14,495 nucleotides of DNA from Alphaproteobacteria bacterium UBA6178 (GTDB lineage Bacteria > Pseudomonadota > Alphaproteobacteria > Rickettsiales > UBA3002). The notes below the pieces were generated by a model. It had not been told where the DNA came from and searched no databases. It saw nothing but the letters and a program-made list of their open reading frames with translations. The number at the start of each line of letters is the position of its first letter. Position 1 is the stretch's first letter. A program made the position numbers and the translations under genes. Where the stretch lies: assembly GCA_002422205.1 (NCBI GenBank), contig DITS01000044.1, positions 22,424-36,918 of the forward strand, written 5' to 3'. This document shows positions 1 to 6,926 of this stretch, piece by piece.

Positions 1-115
1 TGGCGTTGAGCGCCAGCAGATTGGTGTGGCTGGCAATGGTTTCATTGCTGCGCGCAAATTTCTGCACCTCATCCTGAATGGTTTTGATGATGGTTTGAAT
101 CTGCATACTCGACAT
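1..115 (-). CDS. N-terminal fragment of a chemoreceptor-like (MCP signalling domain) protein
   Basis: The 38 visible codons run off the left edge of the window. The peptide opens MSSMQIQTIIKTIQDEV and ends in IASHTNLLALNA, which matches the IA.QTNLLALNA block just before the hairpin tip of methyl-accepting chemotaxis proteins, where CheA and CheW dock. The start is well supported: a GGGGGA ribosome-binding site lies about 8 bases upstream, an in-frame TAG sits at 185-187, and no other start codon lies between. Only about 26 residues precede the signature, so there is no room for a sensor domain, a membrane anchor or the usual long methylation helix on this side. It may be a short soluble chemoreceptor-like protein, or a decayed remnant. 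It lies downstream of the EamA transporter gene with a 100-bp gap. Confidence 0.6.
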   Translation of the reverse strand, partial: MSSMQIQTIIKTIQDEVQKFARSNETIASHTNLLALNA

Positions 116-215
116 GAGTGAATGTCCCCCGAAGTGAAATAGACAATAGAACGATGATAATATGAAACAAACTGTAAGTAAAAACTATCAAAAAAGCCAC
201 TTTAAAGAAACTGTA

Positions 216-1094
216 TTAGACGATGGCTTGCGGCTGAATGGTAATGCGGCTGGTGTGATAGGCGTTATAGAGTGTGCCGGCAATAATAATGGCGGCCCCC
301 GCCAGCGTCCACACATCGACCAACTCGGCAAAGAAAATATAGGAAATCACAGAAACAAAAACCAGCTGCGCAAAATTAAGTGGAATAACGGTGGTATAAG
401 GCAGGCTAGACAGCGCCTTGGCGATGGCGATTTGCTGCGTATAGGATAACACACCCAACAACAACAGCCACAACCAGTGCACGCCTTCCGGCATCACCCA
501 GTGATACAGGCCAAAGGGCGCAGCGATCAGGCTGCTCATCAGCAGCATGTAAAAGGCGATCATATACGAGGATTCGGTGCGGGTAAGCAGCTTGATGACA
601 TTGCCGCAAAAAGCAAAGCCAATCGCCGCCAGCAAAGCATAGATCATGCCCGGACTGAATGCCTGTACGCCGGGGCGGGTGATGATCAACACGCCGATAA
701 ACCCTGCGGCGATGCAGGCAAAAGTATGAATGGTCGGCCGCTCACGCAGGATAAAAATGGCAATAACAGTGCCAAAAATCGACATGGTGAACAGCAACGA
801 GGTATGCATGGGCAGAGGAATCAGCGAAATGGCGAGGAATGACAGCGAAAAGGCCGTAAATTCCAATACCGCGCGCAAACCATAGAGCTTGAGGCGGGTG
901 GTTTTGATGGTTGAGGTGCCATGCTTAAGCAGCCACGGCACAAAGCCCAGAAAACCCAGAAAGAACTGAAAAAATACCAGCTGGAAAATATGAAAATCAA
1001 CCATTAAATGCCGCACAATCCCAATCACCATGGCATTGGACAGCATGACATAGAGAAACAGAATGATTGATAGGGTGGCGAGTGAAAGCTTCAT
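216..1094 (-). CDS. DMT-superfamily (EamA-type) transporter
   Basis: This 292-residue inner-membrane protein has about ten hydrophobic helices and two EamA-like halves, the normal size for a drug/metabolite transporter. Recognisable family patterns are the first-half block from LRAVLEFTAF to FILRERPT, then GFIGVLIITRPG, and in the second half ALSSLPYTTVIPLNFAQL and FFAELVDVWTLAGAAIII. The substrate cannot be read from sequence; relatives move S-adenosylmethionine, riboflavin, amino acids or other metabolites. I chose the ATG at 1094 because the protein then begins directly with the first membrane helix (MKLSLATLSIILFL). The longer frame adds a hydrophilic stretch lying inside nadK. The nadK stop and this start read TGA-T-ATG, one base apart, so translation is probably coupled and the pair co-transcribed. 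Confidence 0.82.
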   Translation of the reverse strand: MKLSLATLSIILFLYVMLSNAMVIGIVRHLMVDFHIFQLVFFQFFLGFLGFVPWLLKHGTSTIKTTRLKLYGLRAVLEFTAFSLSFLAISLIPLPMHTSLLFTMSIFGTVIAIFILRERPTIHTFACIAAGFIGVLIITRPGVQAFSPGMIYALLAAIGFAFCGNVIKLLTRTESSYMIAFYMLLMSSLIAAPFGLYHWVMPEGVHWLWLLLLGVLSYTQQIAIAKALSSLPYTTVIPLNFAQLVFVSVISYIFFAELVDVWTLAGAAIIIAGTLYNAYHTSRITIQPQAIV

Positions 1095-1095
1095 A

Positions 1096-1878
1096 TCAAT
1101 AAATAAACTGTTCTTTAAAGATTTTCTCCTCCAGATTATGTTCCGGATCGAATAGTAGTGATAAACTAATTGATCGCTCTTCGTCAATCGATACGCTAAC
1201 CACATCACGGATTTCAGTAAAATCGGCTACGGCGCTAACGGGCCGTTTGTCGGCTTCGAGCACTTCGATGACGATACTGGCGGAATGATGAAGCTGCGCC
1301 CCGCGCCAGCGGCGCGGACGGAAAGGCCCCATCGGGGTGAGGGCGAGCAGATTGCCATTGAGCGGAATGATCGGCCCGCCGATGGAGAAATTATAGGCAG
1401 TGCTGCCCGCTGGCGTGGATACCAGCAGACCGTCGCAAATCAGCTCTTGCAGCCGCACCACATGGTCGATGGTGACGCGCAGCTTGGCCGCCTGACGGCT
1501 TTCGCGGAAGAGCGAGACTTCATTGATGGCGATCTGGTGTTTTTCTTTGCCATCGACGGTGCGCGCATACATACGCAACGGGTGCAAAATAGAGGTGCGT
1601 GCAATCGCAATCCGCTCAACCAGATTATCGGGGTTATAGCTGTTCATCAAAAACCCGACGGTGCCGCAATTCATGCCGTAAATGGGAATATGGCGGTGCA
1701 TGTATTGATGCAGCATTTGCAGCATGAAGCCGTCACCGCCGAGTGCGATAATCACATCAGGGCGGTTGCGCTTTTTGCCTAAATCGACGAAGCTATAACG
1801 CGCGGATAATTCTTTGAGCGCGTGCTGTGCACGTTCGGAGTTGTCGGCTACGCAGGCAATGTGCATCGGTTCAACCAT
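1096..1878 (-). CDS. nadK: NAD kinase
   Basis: NAD kinase phosphorylates NAD to NADP in the cytosol using ATP or polyphosphate. The 260-residue length suits the compact alphaproteobacterial type. Landmarks are the GGDG nucleotide-binding loop (residues 47-50), the following NCGTVGFLMN block (about 70-79), the INE motif that contacts the NAD ribose (about 118-120), and DGLLVSTPAGSTAYNFSIGG. I chose the ATG at 1878 because a GGATAGG ribosome-binding site stands six bases ahead of it. An in-frame TTG at 1893 would add five residues, and an ATG at 1866 would give the MHIACVAD start common in relatives. It is divergent from hpnC, with only 43 bp between starts, and translationally coupled to the transporter downstream. 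Confidence 0.93.
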   Translation of the reverse strand: MVEPMHIACVADNSERAQHALKELSARYSFVDLGKKRNRPDVIIALGGDGFMLQMLHQYMHRHIPIYGMNCGTVGFLMNSYNPDNLVERIAIARTSILHPLRMYARTVDGKEKHQIAINEVSLFRESRQAAKLRVTIDHVVRLQELICDGLLVSTPAGSTAYNFSIGGPIIPLNGNLLALTPMGPFRPRRWRGAQLHHSASIVIEVLEADKRPVSAVADFTEIRDVVSVSIDEERSISLSLLFDPEHNLEEKIFKEQFIY

Positions 1879-1921
1879 AATAAGCCTATCCAATATTAGG
1901 TTTTCTTTGTAGCAGGTTGGT

Positions 1922-2746
1922 ATGGCAATACAACATCAAGCCGCACGCGGAAGCGAAAATTTTCCGGTGGCGTCGAAGCTGATCCCGCCTGCAGCGCGTG
2001 CGCAGGTGCTGGCATTCTATGATTTTGCACGCGGCGCGGATAATATTGCCGATGACCCGCGCTTAAGCGCAGCTGCGCGCCATGATGCACTGATGGTGCT
2101 AAAAGAAGCGATTGATAATCATCAGATAAACCGTCTGCCGCCATGGGCGCGTGATTATACGCAGCGGGTGGAGCGCGGGCAGATTCCACGCCGCTATGGC
2201 GAGGAATTGCTGCATGCCTTTATGCAGGATACGCAAAAAACCCGCTATGGCGATATTGATGAATTGCTGGATTATTGTGCCTTCTCGGCGGTACCGGTGG
2301 GGCGCATGATGCTGCGCATGTGCGACGAGCAAGAGGCCAATAAACCCGCTGCCGATGCGCTATGCACGATGCTGCAATTGCTTAATCATGTGCAGGATAT
2401 CAAATCTGATTATGAAACGCTCGACCGCATTTACCTGCCGCAAAACTGGCTGGAGCAGGCGCGGGTGGATGAGACCGAGCTGGCGGCTACGCAATGCAGC
2501 GCTGGATTGCGCATTGTGATCGACCAGTTGCTGGATGTATGCGACGAACAATGGCTGAATGCCGCCCCGCTGATGCGCACGATTCGCAGCCACCGCCTGC
2601 GGCTGGAGCTGGCAGTGATACATGCGGCAGCGCGGCGCTTAAGCGATAAGCTGCGCACGCAGGATCCGCTGGCAGGGCGCGTGGGGCTGAGTAAAATGGA
2701 TAAAGCACTGTGCCTGCTGCGCGCATGGAAAAAGGCTGCCGGATGA
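1922..2746 (+). CDS. hpnC: Squalene synthase HpnC (hydroxysqualene synthase)
   Basis: This is a 274-residue all-helical trans-isoprenyl diphosphate synthase of the squalene/phytoene synthase family. In the HpnCDE route HpnC converts presqualene diphosphate to hydroxysqualene. The N-terminal SENFPVAS is characteristic of HpnC. The first Asp-rich Mg-diphosphate motif is DNIAD (D40, D44) and the second is QDIKSD (D159, D163), followed by DRIYLPQNWL. LLDYCAFSAVPVGR (about 116-128) matches the family's active-site helix. The ATG at 1922 gives a normal family N-terminus. The stop overlaps the hpnD start as ATGA, so the two are one operon. No hpnE or squalene-hopene cyclase follows here. Confidence 0.93.
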   Translation: MAIQHQAARGSENFPVASKLIPPAARAQVLAFYDFARGADNIADDPRLSAAARHDALMVLKEAIDNHQINRLPPWARDYTQRVERGQIPRRYGEELLHAFMQDTQKTRYGDIDELLDYCAFSAVPVGRMMLRMCDEQEANKPAADALCTMLQLLNHVQDIKSDYETLDRIYLPQNWLEQARVDETELAATQCSAGLRIVIDQLLDVCDEQWLNAAPLMRTIRSHRLRLELAVIHAAARRLSDKLRTQDPLAGRVGLSKMDKALCLLRAWKKAAG

Positions 2747-3585
2747 CCTGTGCCACGCCTGATTTTTCCGCCCGCGCGATGCGCAAAAGCTCCTTTTTCT
2801 GGCCAGTAAGGCTGATGCCCGCGCCTCGCCGTGAAGCGCTGCTATGCCTGTATGGCTTTTGCCGCGCGGTGGATGATATTGCTGACACGCCAGCGCCCGC
2901 ACAGCAGCAAATGCAAGCGCTGGCCCAATGGCAGGATTATATCGATGCCTGTGCGCAAGCTGCCCCACCGCAGGGGCTGGAATCACTGGCGGATGCGATG
3001 GCGGACTATCGGCTGGAGCCTGCGCATTTTCATGCCATACTCGACGGTATGCGCATGGATGTGAATGGCGACATGCTGCGCCCCTCCCTGCCTGAATTGG
3101 AGCGTTATTGCTACCGCGTGGCAGGCTGTGTGGGGCTGCTGGCGATTCGCATTTTCGGCTGCGAACACCCCGATAGCGAACGCTTCGCCATCACGCTGGG
3201 TCATGCGCTGCAACTCACCAATATAGTGCGCGATGTGAGCGAAGATGCACGCATGGGCCGCATCTATTTGCCGCAGGAATGGCTGCAGGACATAGGGCTC
3301 GACAGACTCAACCCTACGGATATGGATGCGCAGCGTGAGGCACTACGACCGGTGCTGGCGCGCCTGTCGGAGCGGGCAGGGCAGCATTATCAGACGCTAA
3401 CACCATTGATTGCACCGCAGGATGCCAAAGCGCTCACCCCTGCGCTGCTGATGCGCGACCATTATTATGGTCTGTGGCAGAGGATGCAGGCCGATGGGTG
3501 GCGCTCATCAACGCGTTATCGCAGCCGCTGGCAGCATAAGCTGAAACTGGTGACGTCGGCATGGCGCTACCATCGCGCGGCCTGA
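2743..3585 (+). CDS. hpnD: Presqualene diphosphate synthase HpnD
   Basis: HpnD joins two farnesyl diphosphates into presqualene diphosphate, the first step of the HpnD-HpnC-HpnE route to squalene for hopanoids. The 280-residue product has the start FSARAMRKSSFFWPVRLMP and the Asp motif VDDIAD (D44, D48). The second motif is IVRDVSED (D164, D168), directly followed by the classical MGRIYLPQEWL. The ATG at 2743 overlaps the hpnC stop (ATGA) and has AAAGG about eight bases upstream. A GTG at 2710 is in frame but would add eleven residues lying within hpnC. The next gene is 133 bp away, behind its own regulatory region. Confidence 0.93.
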   Translation: MTCATPDFSARAMRKSSFFWPVRLMPAPRREALLCLYGFCRAVDDIADTPAPAQQQMQALAQWQDYIDACAQAAPPQGLESLADAMADYRLEPAHFHAILDGMRMDVNGDMLRPSLPELERYCYRVAGCVGLLAIRIFGCEHPDSERFAITLGHALQLTNIVRDVSEDARMGRIYLPQEWLQDIGLDRLNPTDMDAQREALRPVLARLSERAGQHYQTLTPLIAPQDAKALTPALLMRDHYYGLWQRMQADGWRSSTRYRSRWQHKLKLVTSAWRYHRAA

Positions 3586-3640
3586 TTTAGCGGCATTTAT
3601 CCACAGGCAATGCATTATTTGCGCAGTGCGTCATCGATCG

Positions 3641-3656
3641 TTAACGAATGATTAAC
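3641..3656 (+). promoter_or_regulatory. CtrA-type binding box (TTAA-N7-TTAAC)
   Basis: The bases TTAA, seven spacer bases, then TTAAC match the full consensus of CtrA, the response regulator controlling cell-cycle, flagellar, chemotaxis and pilus genes in alphaproteobacteria. The box lies in the hpnD-3719 gap, 62 bases before the next start codon. The right half (TTAACA, 3652-3657) could also act as a -35 element, as at many CtrA-activated promoters, but I find no convincing -10 downstream. The match is direct; binding is inference. Confidence 0.6.
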
Positions 3657-3718
3657 ATTTCTACCGTATGGTGAAATCAAATAAGCCACCCTGAAGTGGT
3701 ATAACGCGAGGCAAGCAA

Positions 3719-3970
3719 ATGATGCAATTAAACGATAAAGCACGACTCGATCTGGCACGCTCGGCCAGCGCCATGGGCCGTATCATCGAAGCCCATTGCG
3801 ACGAGCGCGATGTGGTCTGTAAAGTGGTGGTGGAAATGCCCGAATGGGTGCAAAACCCCGAAGTGCGCCATAGCGTGCTGGAATTATGGCAGGGCAAAGG
3901 CTTTCTGGCCACCATTACCAAAGATAACCTGTTGATTATAGATGGGGTAAAAGATGGCACCCGACATTAA
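3719..3970 (+). CDS. Small conserved-looking protein of unknown function (83 aa)
   Basis: I do not recognise this family. The 83-residue protein is soluble-looking, with no signal peptide or membrane segment. An amphipathic N-terminal half (LARSASAMGRIIEAHCDER) is followed by strand-like pieces (VVCKVVVEMP, GFLATITKDNLLIIDGV), suggesting a small alpha/beta fold. There are two ATGs in a row (3719 and 3722), and GCGAGGC precedes them as a possible ribosome-binding site. A CtrA-type box lies upstream and a 53-codon frame overlaps its end by 17 bases, which looks like a bicistron. The cell-cycle or motility link is inferred from the box alone. Confidence 0.6.
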   Translation: MMQLNDKARLDLARSASAMGRIIEAHCDERDVVCKVVVEMPEWVQNPEVRHSVLELWQGKGFLATITKDNLLIIDGVKDGTRH

Positions 3971-4115
3971 ACAACCCGATTTATTGGCGGCAGTGAAAGC
4001 TACGATCGCTGAATTGCAAGGTGAGACCCAAATCCGCACAGCGAGTGCGGAGCCAGCAGCCCAATTGACAGCGCTGGCGGCCCGTAAAGCCAGCGATGAA
4101 ATGAGCATGAGTTAA
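3954..4115 (+). CDS. Tiny unknown protein overlapping the 83-aa gene (53 aa)
   Basis: This 53-codon frame opens MAPDIKQPDLLAAVKATIAE, is rich in Ala, Glu and Lys, and ends KASDEMSMS. It is probably mostly helical and soluble, with no cysteine or membrane segment. It starts inside the preceding gene in the -1 frame relative to it. GGGG stands six bases before the ATG as a ribosome-binding site, and the 17-base overlap suggests coupled translation. It ends 14 bases before the convergent dapB stop, exactly filling the space. I do not recognise the family. Position, binding site and fit to the gap support it as a real gene, but at this length it could be chance. Confidence 0.48.
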   Translation: MAPDIKQPDLLAAVKATIAELQGETQIRTASAEPAAQLTALAARKASDEMSMS

Positions 4116-4129
4116 AAAATAAGTCGGAA

Positions 4130-4927
4130 CTAAATGCCCACCACATCCCGCATTGAATAGAGGCCGGAGGGTTGGTTGCGTAGCCACAGGGCGGCTGTGA
4201 GTGCGCCTTGCGCGTAAATATCACGGCTGCTCGATTTATGGGTGAGCTCGAACCGCTCAGATTCGCCCGCAAACATCACCGTATGATCACCCACCACCTG
4301 CCCGCCACGTAAGGCGGCAAAACCAATGGAGCCACGCGCCCGCTCGCCGGTATGGCCTTCACGCGATAACACCGCGCATTGGTCAAAATCAACCGCGCGA
4401 CCTTTTGCGGCAGCTTGCCCCAGCGCCAGCGCGGTGCCCGACGGCGCATCGACCTTATTGCGGTGGTGCATTTCAACAATTTCAATATCATAGTTATCAT
4501 CCAGCGCTGCGGCGGCTTGTTCGACCAGCGCGGTAAAGACGGTAACGCCCACGCTCATATTCGCCGCCCATACCAGCGGAATCTGCTCGCCCAGCTGTTT
4601 GAGCTGCTTTTGCTGCGCCGTTGACAAGCCTGTAGTGCCACTCACCAGCGGGATTTGGGCCTTCGCGGCGGCGGTGGCTAGCTCGAGCGTGAAATCGGGC
4701 AGGGTAAAATCGATGATGACATTCGATTGCTCAAGCAATTGATCGAGCGAATCGGTGAAAGTGATGGCTGAAATATCGAGCCCCGCCTCGCGCGCGGCGG
4801 CCTCGGCATGGGCGGCGATGCGGGCATGCGCGACAATGCCGCTGACCGCCGCATGCTGCGCTGCAGCACGCAAATTGGCAATACCCATCCGGCCCCGCGC
4901 GCCGGTAATTCCTAATTTTAACACCAT
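4130..4927 (-). CDS. dapB: 4-hydroxy-tetrahydrodipicolinate reductase
   Basis: DapB reduces 4-hydroxy-tetrahydrodipicolinate with NAD(P)H on the pathway to diaminopimelate (peptidoglycan) and lysine. The 265-residue product shows the Rossmann glycine motif GARGRMG (residues 9-15), SGTTGLS (about 96-102), WAANMSVGV, and the active-site block EMHHRNKVDAPSGTA with H154/H155, K158 and the DAPSGT loop. I start at the ATG at 4927 because relatives begin just before the glycine motif. A frame reaching 5008 would add 27 residues lying in the divergent gene. GAGGA lies about 12 bases before this ATG, somewhat far. It is monocistronic here, divergent from the duplicated-domain gene (47-bp gap) and convergent with the tiny gene. 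Confidence 0.95.
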   Translation of the reverse strand: MVLKLGITGARGRMGIANLRAAAQHAAVSGIVAHARIAAHAEAAAREAGLDISAITFTDSLDQLLEQSNVIIDFTLPDFTLELATAAAKAQIPLVSGTTGLSTAQQKQLKQLGEQIPLVWAANMSVGVTVFTALVEQAAAALDDNYDIEIVEMHHRNKVDAPSGTALALGQAAAKGRAVDFDQCAVLSREGHTGERARGSIGFAALRGGQVVGDHTVMFAGESERFELTHKSSSRDIYAQGALTAALWLRNQPSGLYSMRDVVGI

Positions 4928-4974
4928 TGTAACATAGTTTCCTCTATAGTGCTCATCCATCACAGGTAAGGGAT

Positions 4975-5718
4975 ATGACGCCAGATGACAATCTAAAAGC
5001 TTTTCCACGCTCGGTTACGCCTATTTTTGAGGAAACCGCGCGGCGATGGCTATTGGAGCGTGGGGAAACACCATGGGAATATAAGGCGCATTATGTTACC
5101 TATGAAGATGATGGCGATATTGAAGGCGGAAATGTTTCTAAAGCAGTGTATGAGCGCCGGATAAAAGGCGCATCGCACATTCCGCCGCAAATGGTTGGGG
5201 CGCTGCATGCAACGCTGGCAACGTATAATGTATCTGCCGACATCACAGTGGAAGAGAGTGACATCGTGATGCGGGTCGACAAAAAATGCTATGAAGACAA
5301 TCTAAGGCCGGTGTTGCAGCAGGTCAGCGCGATAGAGGCCATAAAACCCGATCCGGTTATATCAGGCACAAGACACAGCGTTGATGAACAGCCCCTTGGG
5401 GTGACATCTGCTATTTCTTTATTCAATCGTATGGCACAGCGCTGGTTGTTTAATACCCGCTGGGACAACACCGGTGCAGTGAATAAGGATTGGCGATCCA
5501 GCTATACAGGGGTGTATCAATGTGTGGTGCCTGGCAAAGCAGATGTTGCGGCACCTTATCGCGAGGCCATTAAGGAAGAATTAGGCAAAATCGGTATTAC
5601 CAACCTGTCCATCGATACACCCGGTAATGACCTGATCATCCAGATCAATCCGCAGGATTATATCAAGCATTTACGCCCGTATATGAAAGCTATCAGGCAA
5701 GAAGGCCCTACTCCTTAA
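4975..5718 (+). CDS. Unknown protein with two copies of one domain (247 aa)
   Basis: I do not recognise this soluble-looking protein; it has no signal peptide or membrane helix. It shows an internal duplication of roughly 100 residues (about 15-122 and 146-243). Each copy begins with a helix containing a A.RWL core (TARRWLLER; MAQRWLFN). Each ends with a matching block in which an Asp, ten residues later a Tyr, and four residues after that an LRP triplet fall in register (D96/Y106/LRP 110-112 against D219/Y229/LRP 233-235). The ATG at 4975 follows AGGTAAGGGAT. Its 3' end overlaps the convergent dnaJ end by 11 bases. Codon use and composition look like the neighbours, with no sign of recent transfer. 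Confidence 0.7.
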   Translation: MTPDDNLKAFPRSVTPIFEETARRWLLERGETPWEYKAHYVTYEDDGDIEGGNVSKAVYERRIKGASHIPPQMVGALHATLATYNVSADITVEESDIVMRVDKKCYEDNLRPVLQQVSAIEAIKPDPVISGTRHSVDEQPLGVTSAISLFNRMAQRWLFNTRWDNTGAVNKDWRSSYTGVYQCVVPGKADVAAPYREAIKEELGKIGITNLSIDTPGNDLIIQINPQDYIKHLRPYMKAIRQEGPTP

Positions 5719-6859
5719 GGTCTTCCCAGAATTCTTTGACGCGGGTGAAGAAGCCTTCGGATTCGGGGCTGGAATCACGCGTGACGCCCTTATCGAATTC
5801 TTCGAGTAACTCTTTTTGTTTTTTGTTGAGCTTGACCGGCGTTTCGACCTGCACCTCGATATACATATCGCCACGCGCGGAGGAGCGTAGCACGCTCATA
5901 CCCTTGCCCTTCAGACGGAATTGATGACCCGCTTGCGTACCGGCGGGAATATTGACTTTGACGCGCCCGCCTTCAATGGTGGGCACTTCGATGGTGCCAC
6001 CGAGCGCGGCGGTGGTGAATTTCAGCGGCACGCGGCAGAAAATATTTGCCCCTTCGCGCTTGAATAACGGGTGCGGCTTGACCGAGAGGAAAATATATAA
6101 ATCGCCATTGGGCCCACCGCGAAATCCGGCTTCGCCTTCGCCCGCGAGGCGGATGCGCGTGCCTTCTTCCACACCGGCAGGGATATTGACCGAAAGCGAA
6201 CGCTCTTTACGGGTTTTGCCGGTGCCTGCGCAGGCTTTGCACGGGTTTTTGATGATTTTGCCGGTGCCCTGACAGGTATGACAGGTGCGCTCGATGGTAA
6301 AAAAGCCTTGCTGCGCGCGGATTTTGCCCTGACCGGCACAAGACGGGCAGGTCTCCGGCGCAGTGCCTTTGGCAGCACCGGCACCGTCGCAGCTTTCGCA
6401 TGCCACGGAGGTGGTGACTTTGATCGTTTGCTGCTTGCCTTTGAACGCATCATCGAGCGACACATCGAGATTATAGCGCAAATCGGCACCGCGCGCCGCG
6501 CCGCTGGGCCCGCGTTGCTGCGCACCCGCTCCACCACCGCGATTGGTGAAATTGCCAAACAGATCATCGAATATGTCAGAGAAGTTTGACGAGAAATCAA
6601 ACCCGCCGCCCCCGCCTGCATTACCCATGCCGCCAGTTTGAAAGGCCTCATGCCCGTAGCGGTCATAGGCGGCGCGCTTCTGCTCGTCTTTGAGAATATC
6701 GTAGGCTTCGTTGATTTCTTTAAATTTCTTCTCCGCCGACGCATCATTCGGATTACGGTCAGGGTGATATTGCATGGCAAGTTTGCGGTAAGCTTTTTTC
6801 AGCTCATCCGCACCCGCACCACGCGCCACACCTAATATACTGTAATAATCCTGTGCCAT
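5708..6859 (-). CDS. dnaJ: Chaperone DnaJ (Hsp40)
   Basis: DnaJ delivers unfolded clients to DnaK and stimulates its ATPase. The 383-residue product has the full type-I layout: a J-domain at about 4-70 with HPD at residues 32-34, and a Gly/Phe-rich linker with GGMGNAGGGGGFDF (about 76-89). Four zinc-finger repeats follow: CESCDGAG (154-161), CPSCAGQG (171-178), CHTCQGTG (193-200) and CKACAGTG (207-214). The C-terminal substrate domains include GDLYIFLSVKPHPLFKREG. It lies 67 bp downstream of dnaK on the same strand, with a repeat-rich hairpin in the gap and only a weak ribosome-binding site (GAG). The last 11 bases overlap the convergent 247-residue gene. Confidence 0.97.
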   Translation of the reverse strand: MAQDYYSILGVARGAGADELKKAYRKLAMQYHPDRNPNDASAEKKFKEINEAYDILKDEQKRAAYDRYGHEAFQTGGMGNAGGGGGFDFSSNFSDIFDDLFGNFTNRGGGAGAQQRGPSGAARGADLRYNLDVSLDDAFKGKQQTIKVTTSVACESCDGAGAAKGTAPETCPSCAGQGKIRAQQGFFTIERTCHTCQGTGKIIKNPCKACAGTGKTRKERSLSVNIPAGVEEGTRIRLAGEGEAGFRGGPNGDLYIFLSVKPHPLFKREGANIFCRVPLKFTTAALGGTIEVPTIEGGRVKVNIPAGTQAGHQFRLKGKGMSVLRSSARGDMYIEVQVETPVKLNKKQKELLEEFDKGVTRDSSPESEGFFTRVKEFWEDLKE

Positions 6860-6865
6860 GATCTC

Positions 6866-6924
6866 GAATCATGAATCGGGAATCAGGAATGCGGGATAAC
6901 CCGTATTCCCGCATTCCCGTATTC
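6866..6924. repeat. Iterated GAATC/ATTC units and perfect hairpin between dnaK and dnaJ
   Basis: On the plus strand GAATC, GAATC, GAATC and GAATG start at 6866, 6873, 6880 and 6887, an exact 7-base period. ATTC then recurs at 6905, 6913 and 6921 (8-base period), the complementary motif in reverse orientation. Within this, GGAATGCGGGA (6886-6896) and TCCCGCATTCC (6907-6917) form a perfect 11-bp stem with a 10-base loop. In the dnaK-dnaJ transcript the hairpin starts nine bases after the dnaK stop. No U-run follows, so it is not a standard terminator. It could limit read-through or protect dnaK mRNA ends. Similar GGGAATC-type strings occur as intergenic repeats in other proteobacteria. Confidence 0.75.
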
Positions 6925-6926
6925 AG

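Noticed and set aside
1095..1208. Longer start for the EamA transporter inside nadK
   Set aside because: The extra 38 residues are hydrophilic, precede the first membrane helix and lie wholly within nadK coding sequence.
1285..1782. 165-codon plus-strand frame opposite nadK
   Set aside because: It is antisense to a clear NAD kinase, with no ribosome-binding site or recognisable domain.
3590..3620. Terminator after hpnD
   Set aside because: Only a 5-bp GCATT/AATGC pairing is seen, with no T-run.
4928..5008. Longer dapB start
   Set aside because: It would add 27 residues ahead of the Rossmann glycine motif and run into the divergent gene; DapB proteins start near the ATG at 4927.
6022..6780. 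252-codon frame on the minus strand across dnaJ
   Set aside because: It is a shifted frame of dnaJ with a low-complexity Pro/Ala/Arg/Ser product; dnaJ itself is unmistakable.
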